A stretch of 64,000 bases of DNA, taken from assembly GCA_963210315.1 (NCBI GenBank), contig OY723273.1:1612001-1676000 (forward strand), given 5' to 3'. The notes under the pieces are model-generated. The model was not told where the DNA came from, did not search any database, and saw only the letters and a program-made list of their open reading frames with translations. Positions 51,270-62,114 of this stretch are shown here, piece after piece. Numbering within the stretch: position 1 is the stretch's first letter; each line of letters opens with the position of its first letter. The DNA comes from Rhynchopus euleeides. Taxonomy: Eukaryota > Euglenozoa > Diplonemea > Diplonemida > Diplonemidae. A program made the translations under genes and the position numbers.

Positions 51270-52386
51270 CCCCCGATGGTGGGGGTGGTGTGGCTCTGCA
51301 CTCTCGGCTACACTGCCCCCCAGTTGTTCTCTTCCCTTCTCACAGGCAGACGAAGTTTGGGTTCTTTCAATAGGGGGTGTGGGTGGGTGGGTTTGCTTTC
51401 CCCAAGCTCCCTGTGCTACAGGCGAGCGATTGTGGAAGCGCCGTGTGACGTTTTTTTTTGGGTGTTCTGCGTTCGAAGAACACAAACTGTCGTTGCTACC
51501 TTCTCTTCAGTGCATTAGTTTTTGTAGTTTTCAGATCTGCGGTCGGCGCAAATCCGGGAATCGGTTGTTAATCCCCCAAGTTTCTGAGAGGCAGCTGCGT
51601 TTCGGTCGCACCAGAGCTGCCTCTCCACAGTGTCTGTCCCCCCCAACCCCCACCTCCCCCACGCGTGGCTTTCAAATAAGCAAATGGGGGGCCCTCGCTA
51701 CCAGGTGTGACTGAGTGAGAAGAAGTGAGCCACGGCCCACTTCCCCTCACTGACTGACGAGCTGTGACTGGTAGCGAGGGCCCCCATGTGATCCGCAAAG
51801 CTTGCCGATTATTGCTAAAATTATCGCTCCGCAGTGTCTGTCCCCCTCCCCCCAGTTGACTGAAGGGTGGTCGGCTGCATGCCTCCCTGCCGACTCCCAA
51901 CCCTTCTTCCAACTCTTCTACGGACACCCGCCTCCTTGACCCCCCCCCCCCCCACCCTCCCCAGACCTCTGATAACCTGATAACGGGATGTCACGTGAAC
52001 CGTCTCACACACCAAGAGGAGAGACCTTTGTGTTTTTTTTGGCCTGGCCTGGGGCAGGAGCAACCTTGCCTTTCGCTTCCAATTGCCGCCCTTCCCCCCC
52101 CCCTCGCCCTCCCCCTTGAACTGACCGAAAAAAATGGGGGTGTGTGGTCTGGTCGTGGTGTCGGTGCTGCCGACATCGCAACATCACAGCTGCGTGCGAA
52201 AAAGCTCAGGCTGCAGGCTTATAGAAATGCCCCGGGGTGGGATAAGGTGGCAAATCCTGCCTCCCCCCCCCCCCCCCCCGCGCTCGGGGCAGGCAGGCTT
52301 TGCGTCTCTCTTGCACAGAGTGCAACGTTTATTTATTTTTTTCAGAAGAATATTTTTTCCAGGAACAAAACTGTAAGCACCCCACC
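51270..52386. other. Intergenic with an inverted repeat; no supported gene
   Basis: TGGGGGGCCCTCGCTACCAG at 51,684 is inverted at about 51,767-51,786, a 102-bp hairpin element. GCAGTGTCTGTCCCCC-like sequence lies outside on both sides (about 51,626 and 51,831). Confidence 0.55.
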
Positions 52387-52900
52387 CTCCCCCCACTCCC
52401 CCACCTGCTTCTCCCCCCACTCCCCCACCTGCTTCTCCCCCCACTCCCCCACCTGCTTCTCCCCCCACTCCCCCACCTGCTTCTCCCCCCACTCCCCCAC
52501 CTGCTTCTCCCCCCACTCCCCCACCTGCTTCTCCCCCCACTCCCCCACCTGCTTCTCCCCCCACTCCCCCACCTGCTTCTCCCCCCACTCCCCCACCTGC
52601 TTCTCCCCCCACTCCCCCACCTGCTTCTCCCCCCACTCCCCCACCTGCTTCTCCCCCCACTCCCCCACCTGCTTCTCCCCCCACTCCCCCACCTGCTTCT
52701 CCCCCCACTCCCCCACCTGCTTCTCCCCCCACTCCCCCACCTGCTTCTCCCCCCACTCCCCCACCTGCTTCTCCCCCCACTCCCCCACCTGCTTCTCCCC
52801 CCACTCCCCCACCTGCTTCTCCCCCCACTCCCCCACCTGCTTCTCCCCCCACTCCCCCACCTGCTTCTCCCCCCACTCCCCCACCTGCTTCTCCCCCCAC
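52387..52900. repeat. 24-bp minisatellite, about 21 identical copies
   Basis: Unit CACTCCCCCACCTGCTTCTC plus CCCC, repeated without visible change for 514 bp. It produces long open frames in all readings because 24 is divisible by three; these are not taken as genes. Confidence 0.97.
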
Positions 52901-53704
52901 GCCATGCGTCCGTTGCGATGCATGAGGGGTTGTCCTCGCCGCGGGTGTGTGTGCATGCGTTGTGTGCACAGCGGGGTATCGCATTAAAGGCGCTCGGTGA
53001 ATGTGTTCGGCACATCACTTCAAAACAAACAAGTGTCCTCCTCCCCCGCCCCCCCCCCCCCCCCCCCCCGCCCCCGTGTGGGCGCTCTTTATTTCAAACA
53101 AAAAAAATGTGTTGACCACACAAAAACACAAACAGATTATCTTACCTGCAACACACCCCACCCCCCTCCGTGTGTGACAGTGGAGACCGCATCAAGAGCA
53201 CAGCGTGCTCGGTGTGTTGTGCTCTGCACAACAAGTCTACCTGTTCAAAGATTCACGTGTCTGTGTCAGAGGGGGCCCCCCTCCCCCCGCCCGCCCTCCC
53301 TGCCACGTGCTGTGCTAATTAGCTGCCCCCAGCGGGTTTCCCTGCTGCGGGGTAGAGCGGGGAGGGGGAGGGGGAGGGGGGGGGGGGTGCTGGCGACTGC
53401 GCGCCATACGAACTAAACAAATCAAATAACAACACAAGGGACAAGGGTGTGTGTATGCGGAAGGCGGGGGGGGGGGGGGCGCCACCAAGAGCCACTGCCC
53501 CACCCCCTCCCTCCTCTCTCCTCGCTCTCTCTCCTCAACTGCTCGGCACCGTCCCGCTGGCGGTGCTGCCCCCCCCCCCCCCTCCCCTCTGAAGCACCAG
53601 CCAATGCGTCAAGCCAAAGCAAGGAACACGTCTCTCCCCTGTCCCTTGAGTTTTGCCTGCACAGCCTGAGGGAAGGGGTGCAAGAAAAAAAAGGGGGGGG
53701 GGGG
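52901..53704. other. Poly-C/poly-G rich intergenic stretch
   Basis: C or G runs at 53,047-53,070, 53,367-53,388, 53,465-53,480, 53,569-53,582 and 53,692-53,704. No gene is supported. Confidence 0.6.
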
Positions 53705-54856
53705 TAGGGGGGGTCAAATGCCACCCTTTTACGTGGACAAACACGATTTTTCAAAAAACCGGCGCAGAGGCCCCAAAGCCCCCGTAAACCCTCCAAACCC
53801 CCCCAGATCGGTCCGGAAACCCATCGAACCCCACTTTTCCACCATTCCGGGCACCTCAGGTGCCCGAATTGGGGTACCTAAATTTTGTGCCACCGTTTGG
53901 TACCGGACAGTGCCACTGTGTGGGAGGTTGGAAAAGAAAATGCCCCAACACACCACATCTGAGGGTTGCAATGCATGTTGCTTGCCAACCACGTCATCCG
54001 GTGGGTGTCAGGCGCTATGTAGGTGGCATTAGCCAGGTCTTCGATGAGTTCTGGCTTGTATATGTACCTCCCTGCCACCATGCACCGGGAGGCTGCCTGT
54101 AGGTACGGAACAAGTCCAGATGGTCGTGTGATTCCTGTGCAGCAGTGCTCCACAACCGGGATGTGTTGACAACGACTGTTGCAACACGAGCTGTACATTC
54201 CGGGAACACACGAAGTGCGCTGTCGTGGTACCCATTGTGCCAGAATTGGTAGTTGCTGCGGTCTACTTTGCCTGGCCCAAGAGCACTGGTACTGAACGGT
54301 GCAATATGCGTGGCGAGGTGAATGCAACGGAAGGGCGCAAAGTCAATACAGCTCTCGGATGGCGGGTGGTGGTGCCACTAGTGTGTGACGTTCACTCGAG
54401 GATACAACGCATCACAATGAATCAGCAACCGTGGACCGAGTACAATACGCTCTCTGTGGCTGGTGTGGGGGACAAAGGCAGTGCCTGTGCCGCAGGCAGG
54501 GAGGTACATATACAAGCCAGAACACATCGAAGACCTGGCTCATGCCACCTACATAGCGCCTGACACCCACCGGATGACGTGGTTGGCAAGCAACATGCAT
54601 TGCAACCCTCAGATGTGGTGTGTTGGGGCATATTCTTTTCCAACCTCCCACACAGTGGCACTGTCCGGTACCAAACGGTGGCACAAAATTTAGGTACCCC
54701 AATTCGGGCACCTGAGGTGCCCGGAATGGTGGAAAAGTGGGGTTCGATGGGTTTCCGGACCGATCTGGGGGGGTTTGGAGGGTTTACGGGGGCTTTGGGG
54801 CCTCTGCGCCGGTTTTTTGAAAAATCGTGTTTGTCACCCCCATTTGACCCCCCCTA
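53705..54856. mobile_element. Fold-back transposon with about 365-bp inverted repeats
   Basis: 53,705-54,076 and 54,495-54,856 are near-perfect reverse complements, beginning TAGGGGGGGTCAAATG with TA at both outer edges. One indel near position 20 distinguishes the arms. The central 418 bp has no clear gene; frames within the arms, such as the one with CHCVGGWKR, appear in both orientations because of the duplication. Non-autonomous; superfamily unknown, but TA suggests a Tc1/mariner-type target. Confidence 0.9.
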
Positions 54857-55130
54857 GGGGGGGGGGGGGGGGGGCAAGTATGAAGCTAAATGTGGAGTCC
54901 AAGTCCCGATTCAGGATTGCAGTTTTTTTCTCTTAGGGTTTTTGCAGGGAGGGAATTTTATTTTTCTCCTTGGGTTTTTTAGGTGGGATTTTTTCCCCAC
55001 AGGTTTTTCTGGGTGAAGTTTTTCGGGGGCAGGTGGGATTCTAGTGGGGGGTGAGGATGAATCCTCCGGACACCCGCCCCTTTTTCGGTTTTTCCAGCCA
55101 AAACCCGGCGTTGTTCCCCGGTCAGGATCA
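54857..55130. other. G/T-rich spacer, no supported gene
   Basis: G-run followed by several TTTTTGGGTGGGATTTTT-like stretches; nothing else seen. Confidence 0.5.
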
Positions 55131-55415
55131 GGCGTTCACTACCGTGGCCTCCGGCGGCTGGGGGGCTCCGCCCCCCAGACCCCCCTGTGCCACTAGGCTG
55201 GAGCGTGTGCCTGTCTTGTAGCCAAGTCCTTTGGGTTCACATCAGCGAATGGGACCCAGACCACTCTCCGTAGCCTCAGGAGGACGCAGCCAACTCACAC
55301 AGAATCTGTACGCCCGCAACTCCCACGCGCTCCCACTACGGCGCAAGGAACAGATACTCACTACCGTGGCCTCCGGCGGCTGGGGGGCTCCGCCCCCCAG
55401 ACCCCCCTGTATGTC
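55131..55415 (+). repeat. Repeat family I, dimeric copy 2
   Basis: Same dimer as 17,159-17,402: a CACTACCGTGGCCTCCGGCG block at 55,137 and 55,363, with GTAGCCTCAGGAGGACGCAG between them. Confidence 0.75.
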
Positions 55416-56378
55416 GAGCAACCAAATCCTTGAGCTTGTGCCGCTGGGGCACAGGAAGGGGTCGTTGCAATAACGCCCCGAAAACCCATTTTTGGCTCCC
55501 CTTGCCTGGCATGTTGCTGTTGTGTTGCCACTATCTCTCATCACACAGGGCGTCCAATACCCACACACCACACTCACACTGGTTGTGTGGTGGGGATGGG
55601 GGGATTTTCTTGCCCGCGAGGAGGATTGCGCGCCATTTCCCCCCCTAAAAAACCCTTGGAGAAAAAGTGGAATCCCGACCCCTTTTTGGGCCCAAAAAGG
55701 CCAAAGTCCCAGGCATACTTGGGGGGGGGGCAAGCCATACCAAAATGTGAGATTCAAAAAAAAACAACAGTGGACGAAAATAAACACGCGGATGTTGTAT
55801 GCGCCACTGCCTTGGTCGTCTTTATGCCAGGTGGTTTGTCGTGGGGCACCAACAGAATATTTGGTGTGTGGGAGAGGGGTGGAGTGTGGGATGTGGGGGA
55901 CGGGGGCCTTCGGCTCTCGAGTCCAGAAAAGACTTCCCTGAAGCTTTCAGAAGAATGTGAGCTGATTCCCCACCCCCACGGAGCTACGGTCTGTTGCTCG
56001 GTTATCATGCCTGGCGCAGGGCAGAGGCAGTGCAGGGCACGCAGGGGCACAAAGCAATCATAAACACAGGCCAACCAGGGATACCAGGGAAACCTGGTCC
56101 ACCGCAAGGCAGGGGTCTGAAAGCCATCAGAGCCGTGCAGCAAAAGTGCGCGTCTCACGGAGGTTGCGGCTGACTGCCAATCGGGAGGGGGGGTGAAGGG
56201 TGAAGCCGCTGGCCCCCGGTGTGAAGCGAGGGGCCCGGCGCATACCCACAGCGGTGGCTGGGTGGCGAAGCACTGTTGGGGGTGGGGGGGTGGGGGGGTC
56301 GGCTGTCTCTGACACGGTGGGATCTTGTAAATTTTACATGTATAACTACAAGTATATACATGTATTATACCGTATATG
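55416..56378. other. Intergenic, no supported gene
   Basis: Unsupported frames only. The end (56,333-56,378) is ACATGTATA-type palindromic AT-rich sequence like that between the MITEs further right. Confidence 0.5.
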
Positions 56379-56678
56379 GTGCCCCTGATTTACCCCTTTT
56401 TCACTACGCACAAACTACGCAATCTGGGGGGGGGGTCTCGCTTTTTGGTCCCCCCCCAGTTTTTTTTGGTCCCCCTTTCTGTGTGGCTACTGAGACAGGA
56501 CTGGAGGCACTGCGCTGACCGAGCAAAAAATTATTGCCAGAACTCACTATACACCGTACGAAAGAACGCACGACATGTGGGGCGGGACTCCAGAAACACC
56601 TGGGCAAGGTTGCCCCATGCCCAGAAACACCTGAGAAGGAAGTGAGTTCCAGGAGCCGCGTAGAACACCCTCGAGATT

Positions 56679-56996
56679 GTGAATGATGATACGATCACAG
56701 CCTTCAGGGCGCTGCGAGGTGCCACCCTGAAGGTGGCCCTTGACATCAAGGAGAGCGTCGGCCGAGGGGTCGACGAAAAGCTGAAGAAGGCGCTACTGGC
56801 ACTGGATCCCGCGGGGTATACGGAGGTCACCGCCACACAGGCAACCTCCGCTGACAACGTCCAGGAGACGTTATCCGAGGGGATCACAACGGCACTAGAG
56901 ATCTGTGTCACGGGATCCAGGCGCCCACTCTCCCTCGACGGTCTGGGGATTGTTGTTGGGTATGGTGTCGTTTCCTGCAGCTGCAAAAAAGCGTAG
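56679..56996 (+). CDS. Partial uncharacterised protein inside short-TIR element
   Basis: A 105-codon frame with no ATG, preceded by an in-frame TAG. The sequence (ATLKVALDIKESVGRGVD, KKALLALDPAGYTEV) has balanced, globular composition and looks coding, but matches no family I recognise. It may be one exon or a decayed piece; the next frame starts about 85 bp downstream. Confidence 0.35.
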   Translation: MNDDTITAFRALRGATLKVALDIKESVGRGVDEKLKKALLALDPAGYTEVTATQATSADNVQETLSEGITTALEICVTGSRRPLSLDGLGIVVGYGVVSCSCKKA

Positions 56997-57079
56997 CAAC
57001 TGTGCTTCCTTCTTCCTTAATGATGCGTTGACGCTTCCACCCGGAGGAGCTGAAGCAGGCACCGCTTAATGATGCGTTG

Positions 57080-57292
57080 ATGCTTCCACCCGACGAGCTG
57101 AAGCAGGCACCGCGCCAAAGGGCACCCCCAAAGAGACCTGCAAAGACTGCGTCGAAACCCGCACCGAAGGCTGCCAGCGCTGCAGCACCTGAAGAACCTG
57201 CAGCACCTGCAGCACCTGCAGCACCTGAAGCGCCTGCACCCTCACTGACCCCGGAACAGCAAGAACTCCTTGAGTTTGGGGTCCCGGCATAG
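57080..57292 (+). CDS. Small Ala/Pro-rich frame inside short-TIR element
   Basis: A 70-residue frame from ATG 57,080: a Lys/Arg/Pro-rich start, an EEPAAPAAPAAPEAPAP repeat, and EQQELLEFGVPA at the end. It is preceded by an imperfect 48-bp tandem duplication (about 57,017-57,113) that repeats the first codons. It could be the C-terminal exon of the frame above. Function unknown. Confidence 0.3.
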   Translation: MLPPDELKQAPRQRAPPKRPAKTASKPAPKAASAAAPEEPAAPAAPAAPEAPAPSLTPEQQELLEFGVPA

Positions 57293-57393
57293 AGACAGAG
57301 AATGGCTGAGTAAATCAAAAAATGAGACCCCCCCCCCCCTTTTCACTACGCACAAACTACGCAATATGGGGTCGTCAGGGGCACCAATTATTA

Positions 57394-57738
57394 GTATACG
57401 TAAATATTATGGAACGTAAATATTATGGAACGGGCCCATTTTTGGCCGGTCCGTTCCATAATATTTACGTTCCATAATATTTACAGGGCCAGTTGGGGAC
57501 TCGGTGGTGAGGACGGCTTGCGTCAGGAATCGCGCGAAAAGTGCACGAGTAGGTCCCGTCAGGGACTCTGTATGCCGTCCGATCACCTGGTCCAAGTCCC
57601 CGAGTCGCAGAAAGCCCTGTAAATATTATGGAACGAAAAAAATCTGGAACGCCAACCCACCAGCGTTCCAAAATATTTACGTTCCATAATATTTACGTTC
57701 CATAATATTTACGTTCCAAAATATTTACGTATACGGTA
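57394..57738 (+). mobile_element. TA-flanked MITE, array copy 1
   Basis: Ends TATACGTAAATATTATGGAA / ACGTATACGGTA. GGAACGTAAATATT units are repeated at both ends and a 110-bp unique core (GGGACTCGGTGGTGAGGACG...) lies between. About 345 bp, no coding capacity. Confidence 0.9.
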
Positions 57739-57816
57739 CATGTATAATACTTGCATGTCAACTATTATACATGTATAATACATGTATATGCCTGAAATAT
57801 ACATGTAAAATACATG

Positions 57817-58149
57817 TACCGTATACGTAAATATTTTGGAACGTAAATATTATGGAACGTAAATATTTTGGAACGCTGGTGGGTTGGCGTTCCAGATTTT
57901 TTTCGTTCCATAATATTTACAGGGCTTTCTGCGACTCGGGGACTTGGGCCAGGTGATCGGACGGCATACAGAGTCCCTGACGGGGCCTACTCGTGCACTT
58001 TTCGCGCGATTCCTGAGGCAAGCCATCCTCACCACCGAGTCCCCAACTGGCCCTGTAAATATTTTGGAACGTAAATATTATGGAACGGACCAGGCAAAAA
58101 TGGGCCCGTTCCATAATATTTACGTTCCATAATATTTACGTATACGGTA
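57817..58149 (-). mobile_element. TA-flanked MITE, array copy 2 (inverted)
   Basis: Reverse orientation of copies 1 and 3, with the same core and ends (TACCGTATACG / CGTATACGGTA). A few substitutions, for example in the GTTCCATAATATT units. Confidence 0.9.
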
Positions 58150-58214
58150 TATCAAGTAAAAATACAAGTATAATACTTGCATGTCAACTATTATACTTGT
58201 ATTTTTACTTGATA

Positions 58215-58562
58215 TACCGTATACGTAAATATTATGGAACGTAAATATTATGGAACGGGCCCATTTTTGGCCGGTCCGTTCCATAATATTTACGTTCCAA
58301 AATATTTACAGGGCCAGTTCGGGACTCGGTGGTGAGGACGGCTTGCGTCAGGAATCGCGCGAAAAGTGCACGAGTAGGTCCCGTCAGGGACTCTGTACGC
58401 CGTCCGATCACCTGGTCCAAGTCCCCGAGTCGCAGAAAGCCCTGTAAATATTATGGAACGAAAAAATCTGGAACGCCAACCCACCAGCGTTCCAAAATAT
58501 TTACGTTCCATAATATTTACGTTCCATAATATTTACGTTCCAAAATATTTACGTATACGGTA
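58215..58562 (+). mobile_element. TA-flanked MITE, array copy 3
   Basis: Nearly identical to copy 1, starting TACCGTATACGTAAATATT and ending CGTATACGGTA. Confidence 0.9.
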
Positions 58563-58673
58563 CATGTATTTTACATGTATATTTCAGGCATTTACATGTA
58601 TTTTACATGTATAATACTTGTCATGCAAGTATTATACATGTAAAATACTTGCATGACAAGTAAAATACATGTA
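58563..58673. repeat. Palindromic TACATGTA/TTGCATGCAA spacer
   Basis: AT-rich mixture of TACATGTA, AAATACATG and ACTTGCATG units. The same type of sequence separates all MITEs (57,739-57,816; 58,150-58,214; 63,713-63,931). Confidence 0.8.
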
Positions 58674-59119
58674 TACCGTAAACGGAAAAAGGGTGGAACG
58701 TAAAAATGTTCCAAGTTCCCAAAAAAAGGCCAAACGTTCCATCTTTTTTACGGTCCACTATTTATTGGGACTGAATATGGAAAAGACAATGCGATTTTCG
58801 CCCGCGGGCTGGTGGGTTGCGGGGCGCGGACTGCGGCCACGCCGTAGACTCCCACACGTAGGCCTCCCGACCTCCCAGCTTTGGACCCTCCCTCCACCAC
58901 CGCAACCAACGCCAGCAAGAGAAGCAAGGCATCCCTGCATGTGGAAAGGGCACGATCACCACCACTCACCTCGAGACTCACCCACCACCACACCTCGAGA
59001 AGACATTACATACAAGTTATACAGACAGAGTATCTAAAGGGACATCAAGAGAGGGAGGGTGACGGGTTTGCGGGACATTTACAGGGGCATAAACAGAGAG
59101 AGGGGATGTGGCACAGTGC

Positions 59120-61342
59120 TCAGCACTCAGCACTGAAGTCGAGTGACGACAGGATCCTCTCCATCTCTGCCAATTCTGCGGGGGTCGTCAGCGCTGCGTC
59201 CGGGTGCACCTCGGTTGGAGGGTCGTAGTCAGCAACAGCATCATCGGTACTTGCTGCGAGCGTTCCGGGGTCGGCGATGATGCCAGCGCGGACGAACGTT
59301 TTCACGACGGAGCTCGGCTTCACCTTGCTGAACCCACGGCACAGCCAGGCGAGATGGCGGTCGCGCATGTCCGCGGCGGTCACCTTCGTCGTCCTGGCCA
59401 GGTCAGCCATCAACTCCTGGTCGTCGAGCTCAGGGTTCTGGGCGACGAACGACACGAAATGCAGGTTCTCCGCGTCGAACACGATCAGCGGCCCGGAACG
59501 GATCTCCGTGAGGGTCGCGGCCCACTGCACCTCGGACAGGGTGATCAGCCTCACACTGGTGTAGTACTCCCGGTTGAGTGCGCCCACAGCAGCCTGGGCG
59601 GCGGGGTATGGGAGGCGCTGTGCCTCGGTGAACTGCGCAGCGTCACCATTCGCAGAACGCAGTTCCTCCAGCACCTGCTGAACAGCATCCTGTGCGCCGG
59701 GAATGCCTTCCGTGTCAGTGGGGATCACCTTCTCGAGCAGGTTGAGAGCATCCTTGACCTTCGGGAGGTAGGCCTTCCGCACGCCGTAGCTGTTGAGACA
59801 CAGCTCCACAGCACGCAGGGCGTACCACCCACTCGCGTTGTCCCCAGGGTGAACCCAGTCCGCACAACCCGGAGACACCACGATGCTTGCCCTTGTGCCG
59901 GCAAGGACTGCGTTGCGGAAGGCGGCTGTCTTCACGGACGAATCGTACACCATCACTTCATGCGACCCCATCCCTGCGAAGAGGAAAGGGGTGCCAGTTT
60001 TCGCAAGGGCACGGGTTTTCCTCTTCTCGTCACGCCGGAACAGCTTGGTGCAGACACCGGTGTACCACTTCGAGAACTTTTCGCGGAGGTATTTCTTGAT
60101 GTAGGCATTGAAGCCCAGGTCCAGCGGCTGCAAGAAAGCAGTAAACCCCGGAGGAATATCGACAGTCACGATGCCGCTCTCTGCGAGTGCTGCAGCAACC
60201 TTCTCGGTCTGTTGGCCCGTGAACTTGTCGATGATCAACAAGGATTTCTGCTCCTCCCCGAGCCCCTTGGTCTCTTTGACACCCGTGAGGTATGGCACCA
60301 ACACCTTCTCGATGTATTCGAGGGTGGTTGCTTCGGACGCCCAGTGTTTCGGATTGGCAGTCAAGTGCCAGGTTTCCCCGTACGTCTCCAGGTACTCCTC
60401 CTCGAAGCGTCCGTGTGAGCGGGAAGTTAGGCCACCGTATATCAGCTGGACAGGGAGGAGATCGCCGGTCGCACTGGCGCCGAATACACCCGTAATCGCC
60501 TTCTTTTCGTCGGACTTCGAGAGCGGCACGTATGACGCGCCCTACTTGTCGAAGGTCTTTGTGGTACCTGGCAGGAGGGGAAGGGCAGTGTGGTCGACAT
60601 TCACCACCAAATCATCTGGGATGTTGTGCTGTGCCCTCAGACGTTGCACCTCCCCCTCGAACTCAGCCTTGGCCCGTTCCAGCAAACCCGGACTGTGGCA
60701 CACCGCCGTTGTCCGCATTCGCAAGGTCCATCCCTGCGCAGCGAGGTACTTCCGAGCCCATTCCGTGCCGAGAGCTGTCTCAGAATCAATCCTGCTTGGA
60801 TCACTGCTGGCACTCACCAGGCCTCGCGCGGAGGCGGACACAGTCTCAGCTGAAACCTGCGTCCCGCACCGCCTCAGGGCGCGCAACAACTGCATCAGCC
60901 TGGTCTCCTCGCTGTCGGTGAGGATTGCGGGCCGGCCGCGCTTCTGCGGGGGGGGAAGCACCACCTCCTCTGTCACCTCACCGAGAAGAGCTGCGGCACG
61001 CTTCCGCTTGCCCAGCTCTTCCCGGTAGAGGGTCGCAAAACGGGAGGCGGAGCTCTTCGAGAGCTTCCTCCGTCCTGCGAGAGGGGCGTTCCAATCGGCA
61101 ACGACTGCCGAGAGCTTCCCCTCCACCACCTTCCGGCCGATCTCCAGCTTTTCGGCCGGGCTCCAGTCACCACCGCCGGTAGGCCCCTGTGAGGATGCCT
61201 GCTGGTCGCGCACTGCACGCGTCACACTTTCAGCCTCAGCCCGCGAAATCGGACAAGCGCCGTTGCTGCCGGGGGTGTACGCTGCACGGGGCACCGTGAA
61301 GAGCAACATGCTCTTCTGCTTCGGTTCACGCTTTGGAGGCAT
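59120..61342 (-). pseudogene. Pogo/Tigger-like DDE transposase with one in-frame stop
   Basis: From ATG at 61,342 (MPPKREPK) to the stop at 59,120 there are 741 codons in one frame, interrupted only by TAG at 60,542-60,544 (codon 267). N-terminal part: a helix-turn-helix region (WSPAEKLEIGRKVVEGK) and a CENP-B-like second HTH (WARKYLAAQGWTLR). Catalytic core: VNVDHT just before the stop, LIIDKFTGQ (about 371) and QPLDLGFN (about 405), the three acidic positions of the DDE/D domain. The stop sits between TFDK and GASYVPLS, where a sense codon such as CAG is likely. Either a nonsense mutation has inactivated the copy or the stop is read through. No other break is seen. The C-terminal 250 residues are uncharacterised. 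Confidence 0.9.
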
Positions 61343-61809
61343 GTGTGTGCGTGTCCCTGCAAACTGGGGGAAAGTGCGTGAGGACAGCGGGAAGATCAAC
61401 GAAAACAACAAGGCGAGGCGGCAACGGAGAGGGACATGGAGAGGGGGGGGGGGCGGGGGCGAGCGCGTGACTAGCATCTGGAGTCTCTCAAGGCCGAACG
61501 AGACATATTTCGAGATACCACCCCAAACTCACACGCCACGGTTGTCGGGAGACTGACGACGTTGTCGTCTGTAAGTCCGCCCCAACCCCCTCACTTACGA
61601 ATTCCAACGGAGATTTGGAATTCACGGGCCCCGAACATTGTTCCGTGTAGTACCATGCAAGGAGCGTTCCGGTAGAAGTAAAGGTAGAACCTGCTGCGCT
61701 AGCCCACATAAGCAGCCTCAGTACGGCAAGGCGCGCAGACAGAAGCTGAGACCACCGGGCTCCCTCCAGATGTAAATTCGTGAATCAGTGCCCGGAAAAT
61801 TCAGGGAAA

Positions 61810-61955
61810 TCGTACTCCTTTCGCTTTAGTGTAGTACACCCTGCAGAAACTGTGGGAGAACAGTTCCGGACTGTTGAGGCCCTGTGGTGTTAATCCTGAA
61901 GCTTCAGTCGTACGATTTCCTTGGTTCCTTCGCGACTTCGTCGCGAAGGAACTCG
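61810..61955 (-). repeat. Structured repeat family A, copy A7, inside transposon 5' end
   Basis: Reverse-strand copy: GGAAATCGTACTCC on the plus strand is one closing arm and CAGTCGTACGATTTCC the other. Contains AACTGTGGGAGAACAGTT and the CCTTCGCGACTTCGTCGCGA hairpin. Confidence 0.85.
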
Positions 61956-62114
61956 TAAAAAAAAAAACGCCAAGTCCACTATCCCAACCGTAAAATAGGT
62001 GGACCGTAAAAATGTTCCAAGTTCCGGAAAAATCCCATTTGTTCCATCTTTTTTACGTTCCAACTATAGTACGGTTCACCTTTATTACGGTCCACAATAT
62101 TTCCGTTTACGGTA

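Larger units (their letters stand above)
56379..57387. mobile_element. 1-kb element with TGGTGCCCCTGA ends and partial coding sequence
   Basis: TGGTGCCCCTGA at 56,379 is inverted at about 57,376-57,387. Just inside both ends, CACTACGCACAAACTACGCA occurs in the same orientation (56,402 and 57,344). The interior holds two coding-like frames (see next two entries). The short TIR and AT-rich surroundings suggest a transposon, but no transposase motif is seen. Confidence 0.45.
58676..62112 (-). mobile_element. Pogo/Tigger-like DNA transposon, 3.4 kb
   Basis: CCGTAAACGG (58,676) and CCGTTTACGG (62,112) are flanked by TA on both sides, the Tc1/mariner target duplication. The subterminal regions repeat GGACCGTAA / GGAACGTAA units several times. 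The gene runs on the minus strand, so 62,112 is the 5' end. The 5' end also contains a complete family A repeat (about 61,810-61,955). A deletion derivative is at 49,893-50,703 and a solo 5' end at 63,279-63,710. Confidence 0.92.

Noticed and set aside
52184-53115. Long open frames across the minisatellite
   Set aside because: The 24-bp unit is a multiple of three, so every frame without a stop in one unit stays open. No non-repeat domain is attached.
53860-54711. Frames repeated in both arms of the fold-back element taken as a gene pair
   Set aside because: They are the same sequence read twice because of the inverted repeat and have no domain.
60542-60544. TAG as a reassigned sense codon genome-wide
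   Set aside because: TAG ends the ankyrin frame at 6,158 and the RT frames at 16,809 and 31,847, where the protein similarity also ends.
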